Shown: positions 1-12,059 of the stretch, in pieces
Numbering within the stretch: the stretch's first letter is position 1
Layout: every line of letters begins with the position of its first letter
DNA from: Lactarius indigo
Lineage: Eukaryota > Basidiomycota > Agaricomycetes > Russulales > Russulaceae
DNA: 64,000 bases
Direction: 5' to 3'
Assembly (NCBI GenBank): GCA_025766275.1
Contig: JAFKAC010000011.1
Location: 1,488,001-1,552,000, forward strand
Position numbers and translations under genes: made by a program
The notes under the pieces: generated by a model
The model's input: the letters and a program-made list of their open reading frames with translations, nothing else
Databases searched by the model: none
Told to the model about the DNA's origin: nothing

Positions 1-519
1 TGTACGGATGTTGGGATAAGGTGCTGTAGACTGGGAACAGCGCAGCGACTAGTGGCTGCAGTGGCTGTTGCGTAACTGGAAGTTGGTGAGGCCATTGGAG
101 ATGTGCTAGCGAAAATGCATCAGGGGACTTGGAAGGGTCACTAACACTGAGACGTGCCGAGCATAGCCACTCAGATAACCATTTCATAACCTTGATTGTT
201 ACAAGATAGGTATTCTATAACCCTAATTATGAGAGATAACCTGATTTCCTAGGAATTTCTTCCTTGACTTAATTATGAATCCCGCTCTTGAGTTTTGGGC
301 GTCCGACTGTGTTCTCAAAATGGCAGGGGACAATCGATATGGAACCAGCTGTAACAATTCCATAACCCCAATTGTTACAAGACAGCCATTCTCTGAGCAG
401 GGTCCAGCAAGCTCTTTGAACCAATCTGGAATGCGATCCAGAAATACTCAGTGAATACTAGGGGCTTTTTTTTTTTGGTCGTGCCCCTGTCACCGTTTCA
501 ATTGGAGCAGGTGTTCGAC
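1..519. other. no gene seen
   Basis: I see no coding exon, RNA gene or clear repeat here. The sequence is of mixed composition, with a short T-run near 470. Confidence 0.4.
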
Positions 520-752
520 GACTGTGGACCTGACAAAGCTCGATCATGCGGATATCGAAGTGTCATCCACATCTAGCCCCTTCCTCCTGGTCATTTTCAT
601 AGTGTGACGTGTCTTGTCGTCTGCGGGACACTCTTTTTGTCGACTATGTAGTGGAGCCAGCCGAAGAGCGAGTCGCCCCATTCTGAGTTGACACAAACGC
701 CAACAATAAAGCTCACCCAAGCTATTATATAACACAGTCGGAAACGCCCCTC
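520..752 (-). repeat. relic block, copy 1 (related to 3405-3570)
   Basis: On the minus strand this stretch encodes fragments around FGWLHYIVDKK. The block at 3405-3570 encodes FGWLHHMLDNE at the equivalent place, and the nucleotide similarity continues on both sides. The distal part (about 705-752) also matches the 3' flank of the right-hand P450 just after its stop codon (from about 8482). I do not recognise the original gene. It lies directly downstream of the minus-strand P450. Confidence 0.5.
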
Positions 753-879
753 TTCGTCATCATTTGAATACATTACCATGAGCCGTTGGGTGCAGAACCC
801 TATATAGCACCAGTCTGAACAATATTTGCACATTCCTCGTCTCGACTTCCTCCTACATCCATCCGCACATTTGGGACCT
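753..879. other. about 127 bp indel in the P450 3' flank
   Basis: After the stop codon of the minus-strand P450 (880) there are about 127 bp with no counterpart after the stop of the plus-strand copy (8481). Beyond it, at about 752, similarity between the two 3' flanks resumes. It is either an insertion here or a deletion in the other copy. It contains a TATA-like CTATATAG near 802 on the plus strand. No terminal repeats are obvious by eye. Confidence 0.5.
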
Positions 880-2723
880 CTATTCATAGAGCTCCAGTGT
901 TCCTTTCAGCAAAGCTTCAGCCTCCGCAAACCGAGGGACCGTCTTGAACTCAAAAGGCACAGGGTAACTGTTCGAGTTAAGGAGAACACGTGGATGAGGC
1001 AAGAAAAACCACGCACGCTATGCCAGAGGGAGCAAAGGCGTGCATGTCCAATTCGCCCTCCGCACCCGAAGGACGCTCGAAACGCATTGCCCACAACAGC
1101 GTCGCAAAGTCGATCCCGAGTGTCCCTTCCGCGACGAACCTACCGGGGCACACCCGCCGCCCATATCCAAATGACACATGTCCCTCCTCGCGGCCGTCCA
1201 TCACCACCCTCACTTGTCCCTTCTCGTCAAGATACCGAGCTGGGTTGAAACTTGCTGAGTCGCTGCCAAACACGGTCGGATCGGAATTGATCAAACCCAT
1301 GTTCGGGAGGACGATCGTGCCTTTGGGGATGAACATGCCCTCGTACCAGTCGTCTTCAGACGAGGCGTGTGGCACGCCTAAGGGAGTCATGGGGGACCAG
1401 CGGAGTGCCTCCTTGACCATCGCACGGATATAGGGTAGAGAGGGGAGGTCTGCGAAAGTTGGCGGACGAGCGTAGCCTACGACTTCGTCGAGTTCAGCGT
1501 GGGCCCGGACTTGAACCTCAGGGTGAGCGAGAAGAGCGAGCAGCCACCAGTGCAGCGTATTAGATGTTGTCTCTCCACCTGCGGAACTACAGTATATGAG
1601 ATCTTTAGATCCCTAGGCATGTCGGGCGATACCTGAGGGGACGTACAGCATGTCACTGACAAGCCAAGCCTGCTCGCGTTCGGAGAGGCGATATCTTTCC
1701 TGATTCTTTATCAGTGTAGCACCGAAGCTTGGTCGATCAATCCCTTTCGCCTGTTATCGGAATCCATAGATTAACAATCCATTTCATTACCCCAGCGAGC
1801 ACGCACCAGATCATCAGCAACTTTGCAGAGAAGACGTTCATGTCTCAATGAATCTTGGATGAACCAGTACTGTGTGTATCGTTTCCACTTGGCTAACCTG
1901 CATGCCACGATCAAAGGGAACCAACGATGAGTAACACGATATACACACCTACTCGGAATATATTTCATCCATGGGAAAAACTCAACCAGGCGCGCCCCCG
2001 GCTCTAACTCATGCGCCACACGTCGCACATGGTCTAAAATTCCTACAATAACTGGGTCGTCCTCTGATTCCAATGGCGATAGACTATAATTGATGGAGAG
2101 TATGATGGACCATGCATGTCGTTGGAAATGCTTCTTCGCAGAGGTGGCGCTATTCATCAGCGCAAGTGCCAAAACGACCGCTTCACGATTCTGGATGGGG
2201 TAGAAGTCTGGCATGACCGATTTCGAGAAGCCTTCCACTGCGGGACGGCGGAACCGGCGCCATCTGTGGGGAATCAGCGCGGAGCCAAGACAGAATGTCG
2301 AATGGCACACAGATCGCCGTATCCCGTGAAGACAAATGAGAGGTTCTCAGTTAGAAATTCATTCAGAGAGATGTTTCGCGGTCGATCGGAGTATATATTG
2401 GATCGTTTCTCAAGCAGGTCAACGGCAACGCGCTGGCTGTTGAGGACAAGGATTCCCTGGCCAAAGACGCTTAAGTACATCAATTCACCTAAAAGGTGCG
2501 TGAGCTATTTTGGAATAGATTGGAGGTCCAGAGTGTTACTACCGTAGTCATCCCTTCGTTGCGGTGACGCTAGCCATCCGTGATCTACAGCATGTAGAAC
2601 ATCGCCAATGAGGGGCAGGCATTTGGGACCCGGGGGGAGATTACGAAAGGCTCTCTGAGTGAGCCGAGCTATGAGCCAGAGGACAATGCCAACGAGAGGA
2701 GTAACAACAAGGAGGTAGGACAT
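880..2723 (-). CDS. cytochrome P450 monooxygenase, left copy
   Basis: Haem-thiolate monooxygenase of the microsomal fungal type, expected to be anchored in the ER membrane by its N-terminal helix and to use a P450 reductase partner. The substrate is unknown. I read seven exons (2723-2543, 2488-2311, 2263-1949, 1897-1807, 1750-1647, 1586-1017, 967-880), summing to 1527 nt (508 aa). Visible motifs are the proline hinge NLPPGPK, helix-C WRRFR, I-helix AGGET, K-helix EALR, FNPARY, and the haem loop FGYGRRVCPG with its cysteine. Intron positions and phases equal those of the copy at 6631-8481, which lies in inverted, divergent orientation. I saw no disabling change. No TATA box is evident upstream and promoter similarity to the other copy stops within about 25 bp of the ATG, so expression is uncertain. 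Confidence 0.88.
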
Positions 2724-3404
2724 GAGGCCGCGGTAACCTCACGTATCAGAGTAGAACCAGAGGTTCTCTTGAGGGGGTTCAACACAGACATGACGTGTCA
2801 ATCTGTAGTGGCTCTTAGATACGAGTGGTATTTGTCTTCGGCATGTATCCAAGTACTAAAATTGAGAAAAGAAAGAATGACGTGCCAGACCGAGAATCGT
2901 GGGTAATTTATGCCCACTTGATCACCAGAGGGTGCATGTTGCGCTAAATGGCCACGGAAATCAACGAGATGCCGCCTTTTAGTAAAGTGTAACGTCGGGA
3001 ATTGATAGAAGGCTTCCATCCACGGCAGAAAAAAAATCACAATTTAGAAATTGTAGTCAACAGTTGGTACTCACACTCCTAGATTTTCGGAGATCTCGAC
3101 GACATTACAGCAATTCGTCTGTCTGACGCGCTCAAGCTCGAGTACACCATTATTAAGACCATCCTTGATAACTCTTAAGGTCCTGAGATCTTGAGATGAC
3201 GGGGAATCTCTTGTGGAATCTCCCGCGGAAACCACGGCCCATCCTGGGATGCAATTCCGTAGGCAATAGCCTATGTAAAGTTGTTGAATGTTTTGAATGG
3301 GTTCCAAAGACTGCCGGGTGGTAAGCAACTTGCTTCAAGCGCGAACATTCTTCATATTATCCTCGTCCGCTGTTTCTTGGGTCGTTTAAACCTGTTCAGT
3401 GATT
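2724..3404. other. no gene seen between P450 and relics
   Basis: This is the 5' flank of the left P450. I see no convincing exon and no repeat of the promoter region found in front of the right P450. Confidence 0.35.
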
Positions 3405-3570
3405 ATCGGGACGTGACAGAGCTCGGCTGTGTGGATACCAAGGTGGCACTGACATCTGGCCCCACAGCGTCTTATCACCTGCGGAGCGCACTCATTGTCG
3501 AGCATGTGATGGAGCCAGCCGAAGGGCGAGCCACCACGTTCTTTGCTGACGCTGTGGTAGACATTCCGGT
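3405..3570 (-). repeat. relic block, copy 2 (related to 520-752)
   Basis: This block shows clear nucleotide similarity to 560-700. The shared core on the plus strand is GGAGCCAGCCGAAG, preceded by GACA(A/G)AGCTCG. On the minus strand it encodes FGWLHHMLDNE. It lies downstream of the Goodbye-like fragment at 3676-4254 in the same orientation and may be part of the same dead gene. Confidence 0.5.
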
Positions 3571-3675
3571 CCGCCGTGGTGGGCACGTAGCCCGGCATTT
3601 TGTACAGCCGGTAGATGTATGATAGCGCAACGTAAGGTGCGACTCAACAGCACCGTCACGTGCTCTTCATTGTCG

Positions 3676-4254
3676 TCATTGCCTGTGCTGCTGCGACGCA
3701 CGGGCGGCCTCTGCAGCGGTGTGTATTGAGAGGAAGTGCTCCCATCGGCACGAGGGTTTACAGAATACGAGAGCCGAAAGATGGTCTTGGTAGAAAGGTA
3801 AGGCCTGGGAATTGACATTGGGGCACAGGCGGGTGACGAGGGAGCTTGTTGGAACCAACACCCCATCCAGGGTAGCAGAGAGTGCATTCAGGACATCCAC
3901 GGTTGGTGTGAGCCACTCAAATAGTCGCTCATCACTTCTCCGAGAATGTTCTAGTTCGTTGGCTTTCCCTTGAAGTATGGTAAGGGTAGCCTCAGGAGAA
4001 TAGCAACCGTTTATATCAGCAACGAGCGGATGGGTGGTGAAGTCTTTTCCAGTGTTCTTTTTATACCCTTTCAGGGCCTTGTGAGGATCGGAAGAAGCGG
4101 AAGAGGATGCCTGGAGGCGGACGACATTGTCATGGTTCTTGCTGTGAAGAGCCAGGCAAGAGTATGTGTCCAAGGACCGGAACGACGTTCCAAGCTGTGA
4201 ACATGTGTACTGCAGCTGCCAACACCTCGTGTGGGTGACGGATGCACGGCACAC
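3676..4254 (-). pseudogene. Goodbye-domain (fungal STAND N-terminal) fragment
   Basis: The minus-strand open stretch contains YKKNTGKDFTTHPL, then INGCYSPEATLTILQGKA, then WLTPTVDVLNALSATL. This order (YkkkTGkDLt.HPl, ..C.sp.ai...L, kwL.PtV.vLyalSatL) fits the Goodbye domain at the N terminus of many basidiomycete STAND/NACHT proteins. The following part no longer resembles the family, no NACHT or repeat domain follows, and no good start codon context is seen. I read it as the decayed 5' end of a NLR-like gene. Identification is from remembered family pattern; a profile search could overturn it. Confidence 0.5.
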
Positions 4255-4385
4255 ACGACTTGAATACCGTGTTGAAACACCGAGGACGTTGACTCCGACT
4301 CAGTCTTTGAATACGTACAAACTCCCTTGCGAACTCCCCTCAAACCGAGTTGGCTCCAACACGACGTAATCCCACCCGCGAAACT
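4197..4385. repeat. diverged repeat shared with 8625-8795
   Basis: GTGTACTGCA, CACACGACTTGA and ACGTAATCCC occur here in the same order and orientation as in 8625-8795 (GTGTACTGCA, CACGCGACTTGA, ACGTAATCCC), with similar spacing. The second copy lies downstream of the right P450. This links the flanks of the P450 copies to the relic gene region. Confidence 0.5.
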
Positions 4386-5852
4386 GGTCTTGGACCCCTT
4401 TGTTTCTCTCCTCAAGCTGGGCGCTGGCGCCATGCCGCAGGCTTTCGCTAAGGCTACAAATTTAGGGGTGCAAGCCAAAGAGTAAGACTGGTCTTCATAC
4501 TACTCCTAAGTATGCTATGAGATATGAGAGTCCATTCCGCCTGTGCGGGAACCAAACCTGACACAGTACCTAGCAGACACCTGCGAATATATGGCCTCAG
4601 ACCCATACAAACCGATAACGTAGTGGGAGCTTGAGTCGGGCCATGTCGCTGACTAAGGTAGGACAAGTGAAACGGAGCTCAGGCTAGACGCGTGAGAAGG
4701 GGAATCCCTGAAAACACAGGGATAAATAACATATGGGGAAGGAAGCGGACCACTTAGAAACCCACCCAAAGGGAAGGCGCCGTGAGATAAAGGGAATACA
4801 TGAAGTGCGGAAGGAGCATGATAGATAAGGGACGGCGCTAAGTGGCCTGGCGCGTCACGGTGGGGTGTGCAGCCGCCTTGGCACGAGGCTTCGGCTTCCA
4901 AGTTCCAGCGCCGAAGGTCCCCTGATTCCCGAAGGCGTACAGGGTTCGCTGCACAAGGAGAACCTTCAGGGTTTTCCCATCTGGATCCTCGAGCGCGATG
5001 ACCAAGCTTGAAACATAGCCTGGAGCATAACTGCCAGGGGCTTGAACCCAGGAGGAGGGTTGCGTGAGGAGTTCCGGGAACTCCCATCAGCATATTCGCC
5101 AAGGCTTATCAGACAAAAAAAACCAAATGAGGCGAAAAATGAGACGAAAAATATAATAGGCCTTATTTTGTTCCGATCGGGACTTCGATTATCGTTGAGT
5201 CTACACTCACCAGTTTTTCCGCGGATACCATCACGAAAGCAGCCTTTTGTTTGTTTTCGACTTCGAATACGGTAACAGGACGTCCGAGATTATACTACAA
5301 TAGTCCTGGACTATTCCCACTGGCCGACCCCCACATGCGATCAATCTACTCCCTTTTCAGTTGCCAAGCGTAAGCGAAGGGCCGTCTTTTCTGGGAAGGG
5401 TTTGCATGATAATACAGTCCTCAGTGCTGCGACAGTGACGAAATCCAAAGGGTAAATGGCGTCTTGCTCACCCTCTCTTTTCTCTCTCATTGGCGACGTC
5501 GGCGCTACACGGCCGCTCGCACATCGAGAAACGTAAGCACCGAAGGAGCGGGTAACCTTACGCACGGTGTAGCTTCATGTGGCTCGGAATTGTCAGAAAA
5601 GTCATCCGTACAGTAAGTCGCGATTTTACCACCTTGGTCTTCACGATATACTTCACAGACAGTGCACAACCACTGGCAAGAATTGGAAATGTGTGTTCAA
5701 TAATTTGTTGAGGAAGCCCGACAACCCTCTCCCAACCGAACTCCCACCACGCCGATCACAAACAGCCCCTGCACAAATCGAAACTCCAACAGTTTGCGTC
5801 AGCTCATGTGTCGGCGAGAAAGACATCCGACTCTGTCCCGATTAGTCCCACA
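4386..5852. other. no gene seen
   Basis: Short random-looking open frames on both strands, with no recognisable domain, signal peptide or intron-exon pattern. I see no tRNA-like fold. Confidence 0.35.
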
Positions 5853-6395
5853 ATGGTGTCCTCGAACTTGAACTTGAACACGTCAGCCAGGCGAATTGCT
5901 GTGATATATTCAAGTTCTTTAAAATCGGGGGTTGTGGAGTACCAATTCTTGGCCGCACTTTCTAGATTGTGATATTTGATTGCCGTGATGCGCTGATATC
6001 ACTTTGACTCACTTACACATACGACACACACGACATACCGACATCACTCACACCACTCACCTAGATCACCTGACTAGCAAACAACCGCCTATGTCAGCGA
6101 AACAGATGTCCGTCCTTGACATATTGGGTTGATGTATTGATTATAGATGGTCCTCACAGTGCCTCGCACTCGAACTTGAACACATTAGCCAGGCAAATTG
6201 CTGTGATATTTTCGAGATCTTCAAAATCTGGGAATGTGAGTACCAACTCTTGACCACACTCTCTAAGTTGTGACATTTGACTACCGTGATGGTGTAAGTA
6301 CGCTCACGTTACTTACACATACGATTCGACACGACATGCCGACACAACTCAGATCACTCATCCAAATCACTAGACTAACAAAAAACCGCCTGCGA
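5853..6395. repeat. direct tandem repeat, two units, about 305 bp period
   Basis: Unit 1 (about 5853-6095) and unit 2 (about 6160-6395) share in order CGAACTTGAACAC, AATTGCTGTGATAT, a TACCAA..CTTG block, a GTGA(T/C)ATTTGA block, ACTTACACATACGA, ACACGACAT(A/G)CCGACA and AACCGCCTGCG-like ends. The units are in direct orientation and moderately diverged, with most differences being point changes. The second unit ends about 35 bp before the TATA box of the right P450, so the array occupies its upstream regulatory region. The short motif CACACGACATACC is reminiscent of a spaced binding-site array, but I cannot name a factor. Confidence 0.75.
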
Positions 6396-6430
6396 CTGCA
6401 CTCATATTCCAAAAGAGAGGCCCTTGGCCC

Positions 6431-6438
6431 TATATAAG
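6431..6438 (+). promoter_or_regulatory. TATA box of right-hand P450
   Basis: TATATAAG lies 150-200 bp before the P450 start codons at 6589 and 6631. It fits a core promoter with a leader of roughly 125-165 nt. Confidence 0.55.
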
Positions 6439-6630
6439 ACGCACCCAATCATCACTTGCTTGCCAACAAAGCTCCCCCTTCTACCATTACTGGAGATCTC
6501 TTTGATCACACTTGATTCCTGTTTCCGCGCTTCCCTGCTTCCCGTAATCCGTTCGACTAAGTGTTGCTCGACTTCGTCAGGTTTCGAGATGGAAGCATTC
6601 CAAGCGATACGCGTTTTTATACTAGGCAGC

Positions 6631-8481
6631 ATGTCCTACCCCCTTGTTGCAACTCCTCTCATTGGCCTTGTCCTCTGGCTCATATCCCGATTCGCACAAA
6701 GAGCCTTTCGTAATCTTCCCCCGGGTCCCAAAGGCCTGCCCTTCATTGGCGACGTCCAACACGCTGCAGATCACGGTTGGTTGGCGTCACCGCAACGGAG
6801 GGATGAGTATGGTAAAACTCCAGACCTCCAATCTATTCCAAAGATTCCTCACCTACCTTTCAGGTGAATTGATGTACTTAAGCGCATTTGGCCAGGGCAT
6901 ACTTGTCGTCAACAGCCAGCGCGTTGCCGTTGATTTACTCGAGAAGCGATCCAACATATATTCCGATCGACCGCGATTCATCTCCTTGAATGAATTTCTA
7001 ACCGAGAACCTCACATTTGTCTTCACGGGATACGGTGACCTGTGTGTCATTCGACATTCTGTCTTGGTTCCGCGCTGACTCCCCATAGATGGCGCCGGTT
7101 CCGCCGTCCTGCAGTAGAGGGCTTCTCTAAATTGGTCGTACCGGACTTCTACCCCATCCAGAATCGCGAAGCAATCATGTTGGCGCTTGCGCTGATGAAT
7201 AATACTCATTTCATGAAGAAGCATTTCCAACGACATGCCTGGTCCATCATACTGTCCATTAACTACCGTCTACCCCCCGTAGAATCAGAGGATGACCCAG
7301 TTATTGTAGGGATTGTTGACCATGTGAAACGGGTGGGGCACGAGTTAGAGCCAGGAGCGCGTCTGGTTGAGCTTTTCCCATGGATGAAATATATTCCGAG
7401 TAGGTGTGTATATCGTGTTACTCATCGTTGGTTCCTTCTGACAGTGGTACGCAGGCTCGCCAAGTGGAAACGGCACACAAAGTACTGGTTCATCCAAGAT
7501 TCACTGAGACACGAACGTCTTCTCGGCAAGGTCGCTGATGATTTGGTTCGTACTCGCTGCGGTGGTCCCCGCATGAATTGGATCGTTGATTTGTGAATAC
7601 AAATTTCAGGCAAAAGGGATTGACCAGCCAAGCTTCGGTGCTACACTGATAAAGAATCAGGAAAGATATCGCCTCTCCGAACGCGAGCAGGCTTGGCTTG
7701 TCAGCGACATGCTGTACGTCCCCTCATGTATCGCCCGACGTGCCCAGAGGGTCTAAAGGTCTCACAAACTGTAGTTCCGCGGGTGGAGAAACGACCTCCA
7801 CTACGCTGCACTGGTGGCTGCTCGCTCTTCTTGTCTACCCTGAAGTTCAAGTCCGGGCCCACGCTGAACTCGATGAGGTCGTAGGCTCCGCTCGCCCACC
7901 AACTTTCGCGGACCTCCCCTCACTACCCTATATCCGCGCGATGGTCAAGGAAGCACTCCGGTGGTCTCCCGGGACTCCCTTAGGCGTGCCACACGCCTCG
8001 TCTGAAGACGACTGGTACGAGGGCATGTTCATCCCCAAAGGCACGATCGTCCTCCCGAACATGCATTTGATCAATTCCAACCCGACCGTGTTTGGTGCCG
8101 ACTCGGCGCGTTTCAACCCAGCTAGGTATCTAGACGAGAATGGCCAATTAAAGACACTGGGTGATCGGGAGGAGGGACACGTATCGTTTGGGTATGGACG
8201 GCGGGTCTGTCCCGGGAAGTTCGTCGCGGAAGGGACACTCGGAATTGACTTTGCGACGCTGCTGTGGGCAATGCGTTTCGAGCGTCCTGAGGGTGCGAAG
8301 GGTGAATTAGACATGCGCGCCGTTGCACCCTCTGGCATAGCGTGCGTGATTTTCTCTTGCTTCTTCCATGGGTTCTTGACCCGCAAGCAACAGCCACCCT
8401 ACGTCTTTCGAGTGCAAGGCAGTCCCTCGGTTTGCGGAGGCTGAAGCTTTACTAAAAGCAACACTAGACCTCTACGAATAG
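6631..8481 (+). CDS. cytochrome P450 monooxygenase, right copy
   Basis: ER-type fungal P450; the monooxygenase substrate is unknown. Exons are 6631-6811, 6864-7041, 7089-7403, 7455-7545, 7610-7713, 7775-8341 and 8394-8481, summing to 1524 nt (507 aa), with introns of 47-64 bp. An N-terminal hydrophobic helix (residues about 5-20) precedes NLPPGPKGLPFIGD. WRRFR is at about 121-125, AGGET at about 292-296, EALR at 349-352, and FGYGRRVCPG carries the haem Cys at about 435. The C terminus, PRFAEAEALLK, matches the left copy. I chose 6631 because similarity to the left copy starts there; an in-frame ATG at 6589 would add 14 residues. A TATA box and a ~305 bp duplicated block lie upstream. The gene appears intact. 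Confidence 0.9.
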
Positions 8482-8624
8482 GGGGTGCTTCCGACCGTGT
8501 TGTATGATTGCTTGTGTGAACTTTATGTTCTCGCTAGATCTCCATCCCTACCTATCTCGTATGACTGCAGAATGTAGATGACCGTTCTCGTGACCAATGC
8601 CGTATTATCGAAGGTCTGTCGTAT

Positions 8625-8795
8625 TTCCCAACTTTGAACCATGAACCCGTGAACCTGTGTACTGCACTACCAACCTGAGCGCCACGCGTATGACGCACAC
8701 TGGCAACACACGCGACTTGATGACAATTGTTACTGTAAGACTCAAGCCACTTGGCCCCGACATACTAACGTAATCCCGCCTGCAACGGATTGATT
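8625..8795. repeat. diverged repeat shared with 4197-4385
   Basis: See the partner at 4197-4385: the same ordered blocks in the same orientation. It starts about 145 bp after the P450 stop codon. Read on the minus strand it also resembles the 5' end of the Goodbye-like relic. Confidence 0.5.
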
Positions 8796-8799
8796 GCAA

Positions 8800-11700
8800 T
8801 CAGTTTCAAGTCGCAGTCGCTCGTTCATACTGTAGATCTTCCTCAACTGATGCCATGATGACAGCCTATTTTTGGTTTATCGGCACGCTTAATTTAAGTC
8901 GTCTTCAAGATATGATATCGTCTTTTACGGAGATCGACCGCGTGTGTTTGTACTGTCCTTCTCCTTCCTCCAATGACCATTGACACTAAAGTTATTTACA
9001 GCTTGAAGAGCGGTCTGTTTTCTGCCAAGAGCTGGGCCCCAGCGTCACCACTTTATGGCGTGTCGATGCCGCTGCCAGGGAAGGCCAGCCTGAGTGGAGT
9101 CGCTACTCTTTTTCTTACAAAACTGAACTCGTGAGACTACACTTTCCCAGGTGGGCGTGTGAACCAACTAGACTGGGTAATGGGAAACGGAGTGTCCGCA
9201 TCGATCACAATGGCCTTGTTGTAAGGTTTGAGCGCAAATTTGAGCGGCTACTCTTTTTCTATCTCCAACTCGGGAATTCCCGATCACTTTCATGCTTGAG
9301 CACTGCTTGGACGCTCGGCGGCGGACTCGGAACTCTCTTTGTCCCAAATCGGTGATCTTTCTAGAACTTGAACTCGCTGACGACAGGGACGTCCCCTGCG
9401 GATTGCTTCTTTACCCCACACTAGCAACTACTCGAGTTGTCTTTTGAGAAGGGGAGCTGCCATTTTATGGTCCCTAATAGGGTCTGGGAACTGCCTCCTT
9501 CCAAACTCCCACAGAGTTCTATCCTCACTCGAACAATGAGCCGAATCTGTCGTGGAATTGCTGCTTCCTTGGGTGAGTCTTGTGCCCGTTCGATACGACG
9601 TGCGGCCCCGTGCGTGGTCGTCTCTCAGTCGGACCGGAACCCAATACACAGCGACACAAGTCATTAGACGACGTTTGTGGCACCCAGCTGCTCGTGAGAC
9701 GCTTCGCCCACGGCATCGACGACGACGCTTTCTTTCCTTTGTTCTGATTCGTATGTACTGACAGTCAACAAGCACCAAAGAGGTTTACGTTTGTTTTATG
9801 TAGAACTTCCTGTCACAGTAGTGCACGGCAGGCACTGCACTTCTTGTTTTCGAATCTACAACAAAAATCAAATTCAGGGAGGCCCTACGGCGCACCGGCG
9901 CTCACTCAGAAAGACACTATACTGCCAGTTGCTCTTTCTTTCTCTCTCGCTCCTTTTTTGTTTTCCGCGGGACTCGGAAACGTATGTTTTTTTTTTCTTC
10001 TCCTCGTACGACGGAGCGTCCAAGTTTTAAGTTTTCCCTGGTCCGTCAGCACTGTTCCCCACTATGGCTCTTTCCCAGCCTTCATATCCATCCTGAGGTC
10101 CCACCTCACCGTAACTGACGATCAGGACGCGACGCCACCTAGTGAGTTTTCAAGCCACTTTCCGACCAGCTAGAGCGTCCAGGGGCAATTTCCCATCTAG
10201 GGCGGGCAGTGCGGTGAATGGAACTCAGATCGTCTGCTCAGTAAGGTAAGTGCGACGCCCGTTCGATCATAGCTCACGGCTTCGTCGTACACTGAGGTAT
10301 TTACCAGACCGGGATCGGGGCTCTTGCTCTTCGTCATGAGCGTCGTTAGATTGACACGAGGCGGCGCCATCGTGCGTGATGATCGTCCTCCATTCTCACA
10401 ACCCACAATCCTGGCAAACCACGATGCACAAAGTTGATGTTCCCTCAGGCGTGTGATTGATGCAGTTGCACCTGGGGCAGGACAAAAAAGGCTGCTTCTC
10501 GCCCGGAGGCAGGAGACCCCGTACTAACGCCTCTCCCCAGCTCCGGCATGAGCGCATTCAAAGGTGTCTCTTGCTAGGTTAAAATAAGCTAGTATTACTA
10601 GGAACAGTTCTGAGCGGGTGTGGCGTCACCGTGGCACTGCATATGGATTGGTCCTTCACTTACTGATCTCACGCGGTGATCCTTGCCTTTCTTCTTCACT
10701 CGGGAATATCGTACGACCGCGACAAAATATCAAGTCGTGACTGATAGATAAACGAATGGAAGGTTCGTGATGGGGGTCTTCATTTTACTCGGGGGGTGCG
10801 TGCTCAGCTGATAATATGTCGTCACCGTTACTCGATTCCGCAGTTTTAATGACTCACACCTGCTCGTTCTCATATGTGAACTGTAATTTCGGTCCCTGTA
10901 ATAATATTAAGAAAAATACAAACAAGTGAACAAACAAAGGACAGCCTGAGCCCCCCCATCGGGGCACTATCATAGCACATACGACCGTTTTTGCCCTAGC
11001 AGTGGGGTCCCCATTCAGAGGATGTAGTTTTGGCCGTGCCAGTGCCGGTGTGGGTAAGTTAGCCATAACAGCTCGACGACGAACAGCCCGGTTTGGAGAC
11101 TAGGTCGTCTCGACTCGAGTCGAACCCACTGCCCCTGGCGCAGAGCCTCCTCTTCTCAGGCTTGCGTGAGACCGCATACAGTTGGGACGCACGTCATCAG
11201 ATCGCTGTGCGATCACACTGGCACTCGCCGACGGCCCTGCCAGGGCCGATGCGACCCGGACTTCGAACGCAGGCCTCCGAGTTTTGCCCGGACTTGCGCT
11301 CTTTTCTTGCCCTTGGATCTCTCTGCGAACGCAACTGCAACGCGAATAGCTGACCGACTGACTAACTGAGCGTCGATGGCCGGGCCCGGTTAAGTTCGTG
11401 GCGAGCGCCGCCCCAGTTCAGGTAGGTCATGTCGGAACTCGAGTCACGGTTGGTCCGAGTCCAGATCGCTCAGGCACACATCGATGAGACTGCGATAGGT
11501 AGGTACGTCCCTACTTGCAGTCCCTGCTAAGTCATCGCCCCCCCCTTCTCAACCTAGATCCACGAGTTTGATTCACGGGTTTTCCGGCTTCGGAAAAACA
11601 CGTACATGCTTCAATATCAACCACGACTCCCAATGGCTGCTTAGCCAAACGTCCGCCACGGCCTTCCGTGCGCCACGCACATGTCACTCGGAGCTACACC

Positions 11701-12059
11701 GGGTAGAGTTCATCTAAACTACACCACGATATCACGGTCCTCTGGTCGGGAGATACAAATACCCTACGTGGCTGGCTGCGGACCGAACAGGCTCATATTT
11801 CTCTAGCTCGGCATTTTCTCATGATCGAGAGTGATGGAGGCTTAGTTGGCGCTTCGGTAAAGCGCCTGACTTCACGGGGACTGTAGCTGACTGACCGAAT
11901 AGCGCCCGAACATGATTTTCATAATTACGAGAGGAGATGGCCTCGTGTTTTCTCGCGTGTTTCCCGTGCGAGTTGTCCACGAGGACGGGGGGGTGCACAA
12001 CTTGTTAGTACGGCAGGTTACGGTCTGGTGCGTGCTAGAATTGGTGCGATCGGTGGCCA
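8800..12059. other. gene-poor stretch
   Basis: No exon with a recognisable domain on either strand. Local weak similarity exists between about 9095-9130 and 9240-9275 (both contain CTACTCTTTTTCT). Several homopolymer runs (9985, 10950) are present. I found no tRNA cloverleaf despite scanning TTCGA-containing sites near 11085 and 11265. Confidence 0.35.

Noticed and set aside
11080..11300. TTCGA-containing sites resembling tRNA B boxes
   Set aside because: Flanking bases do not pair into T-arms; no A box at the right distance.
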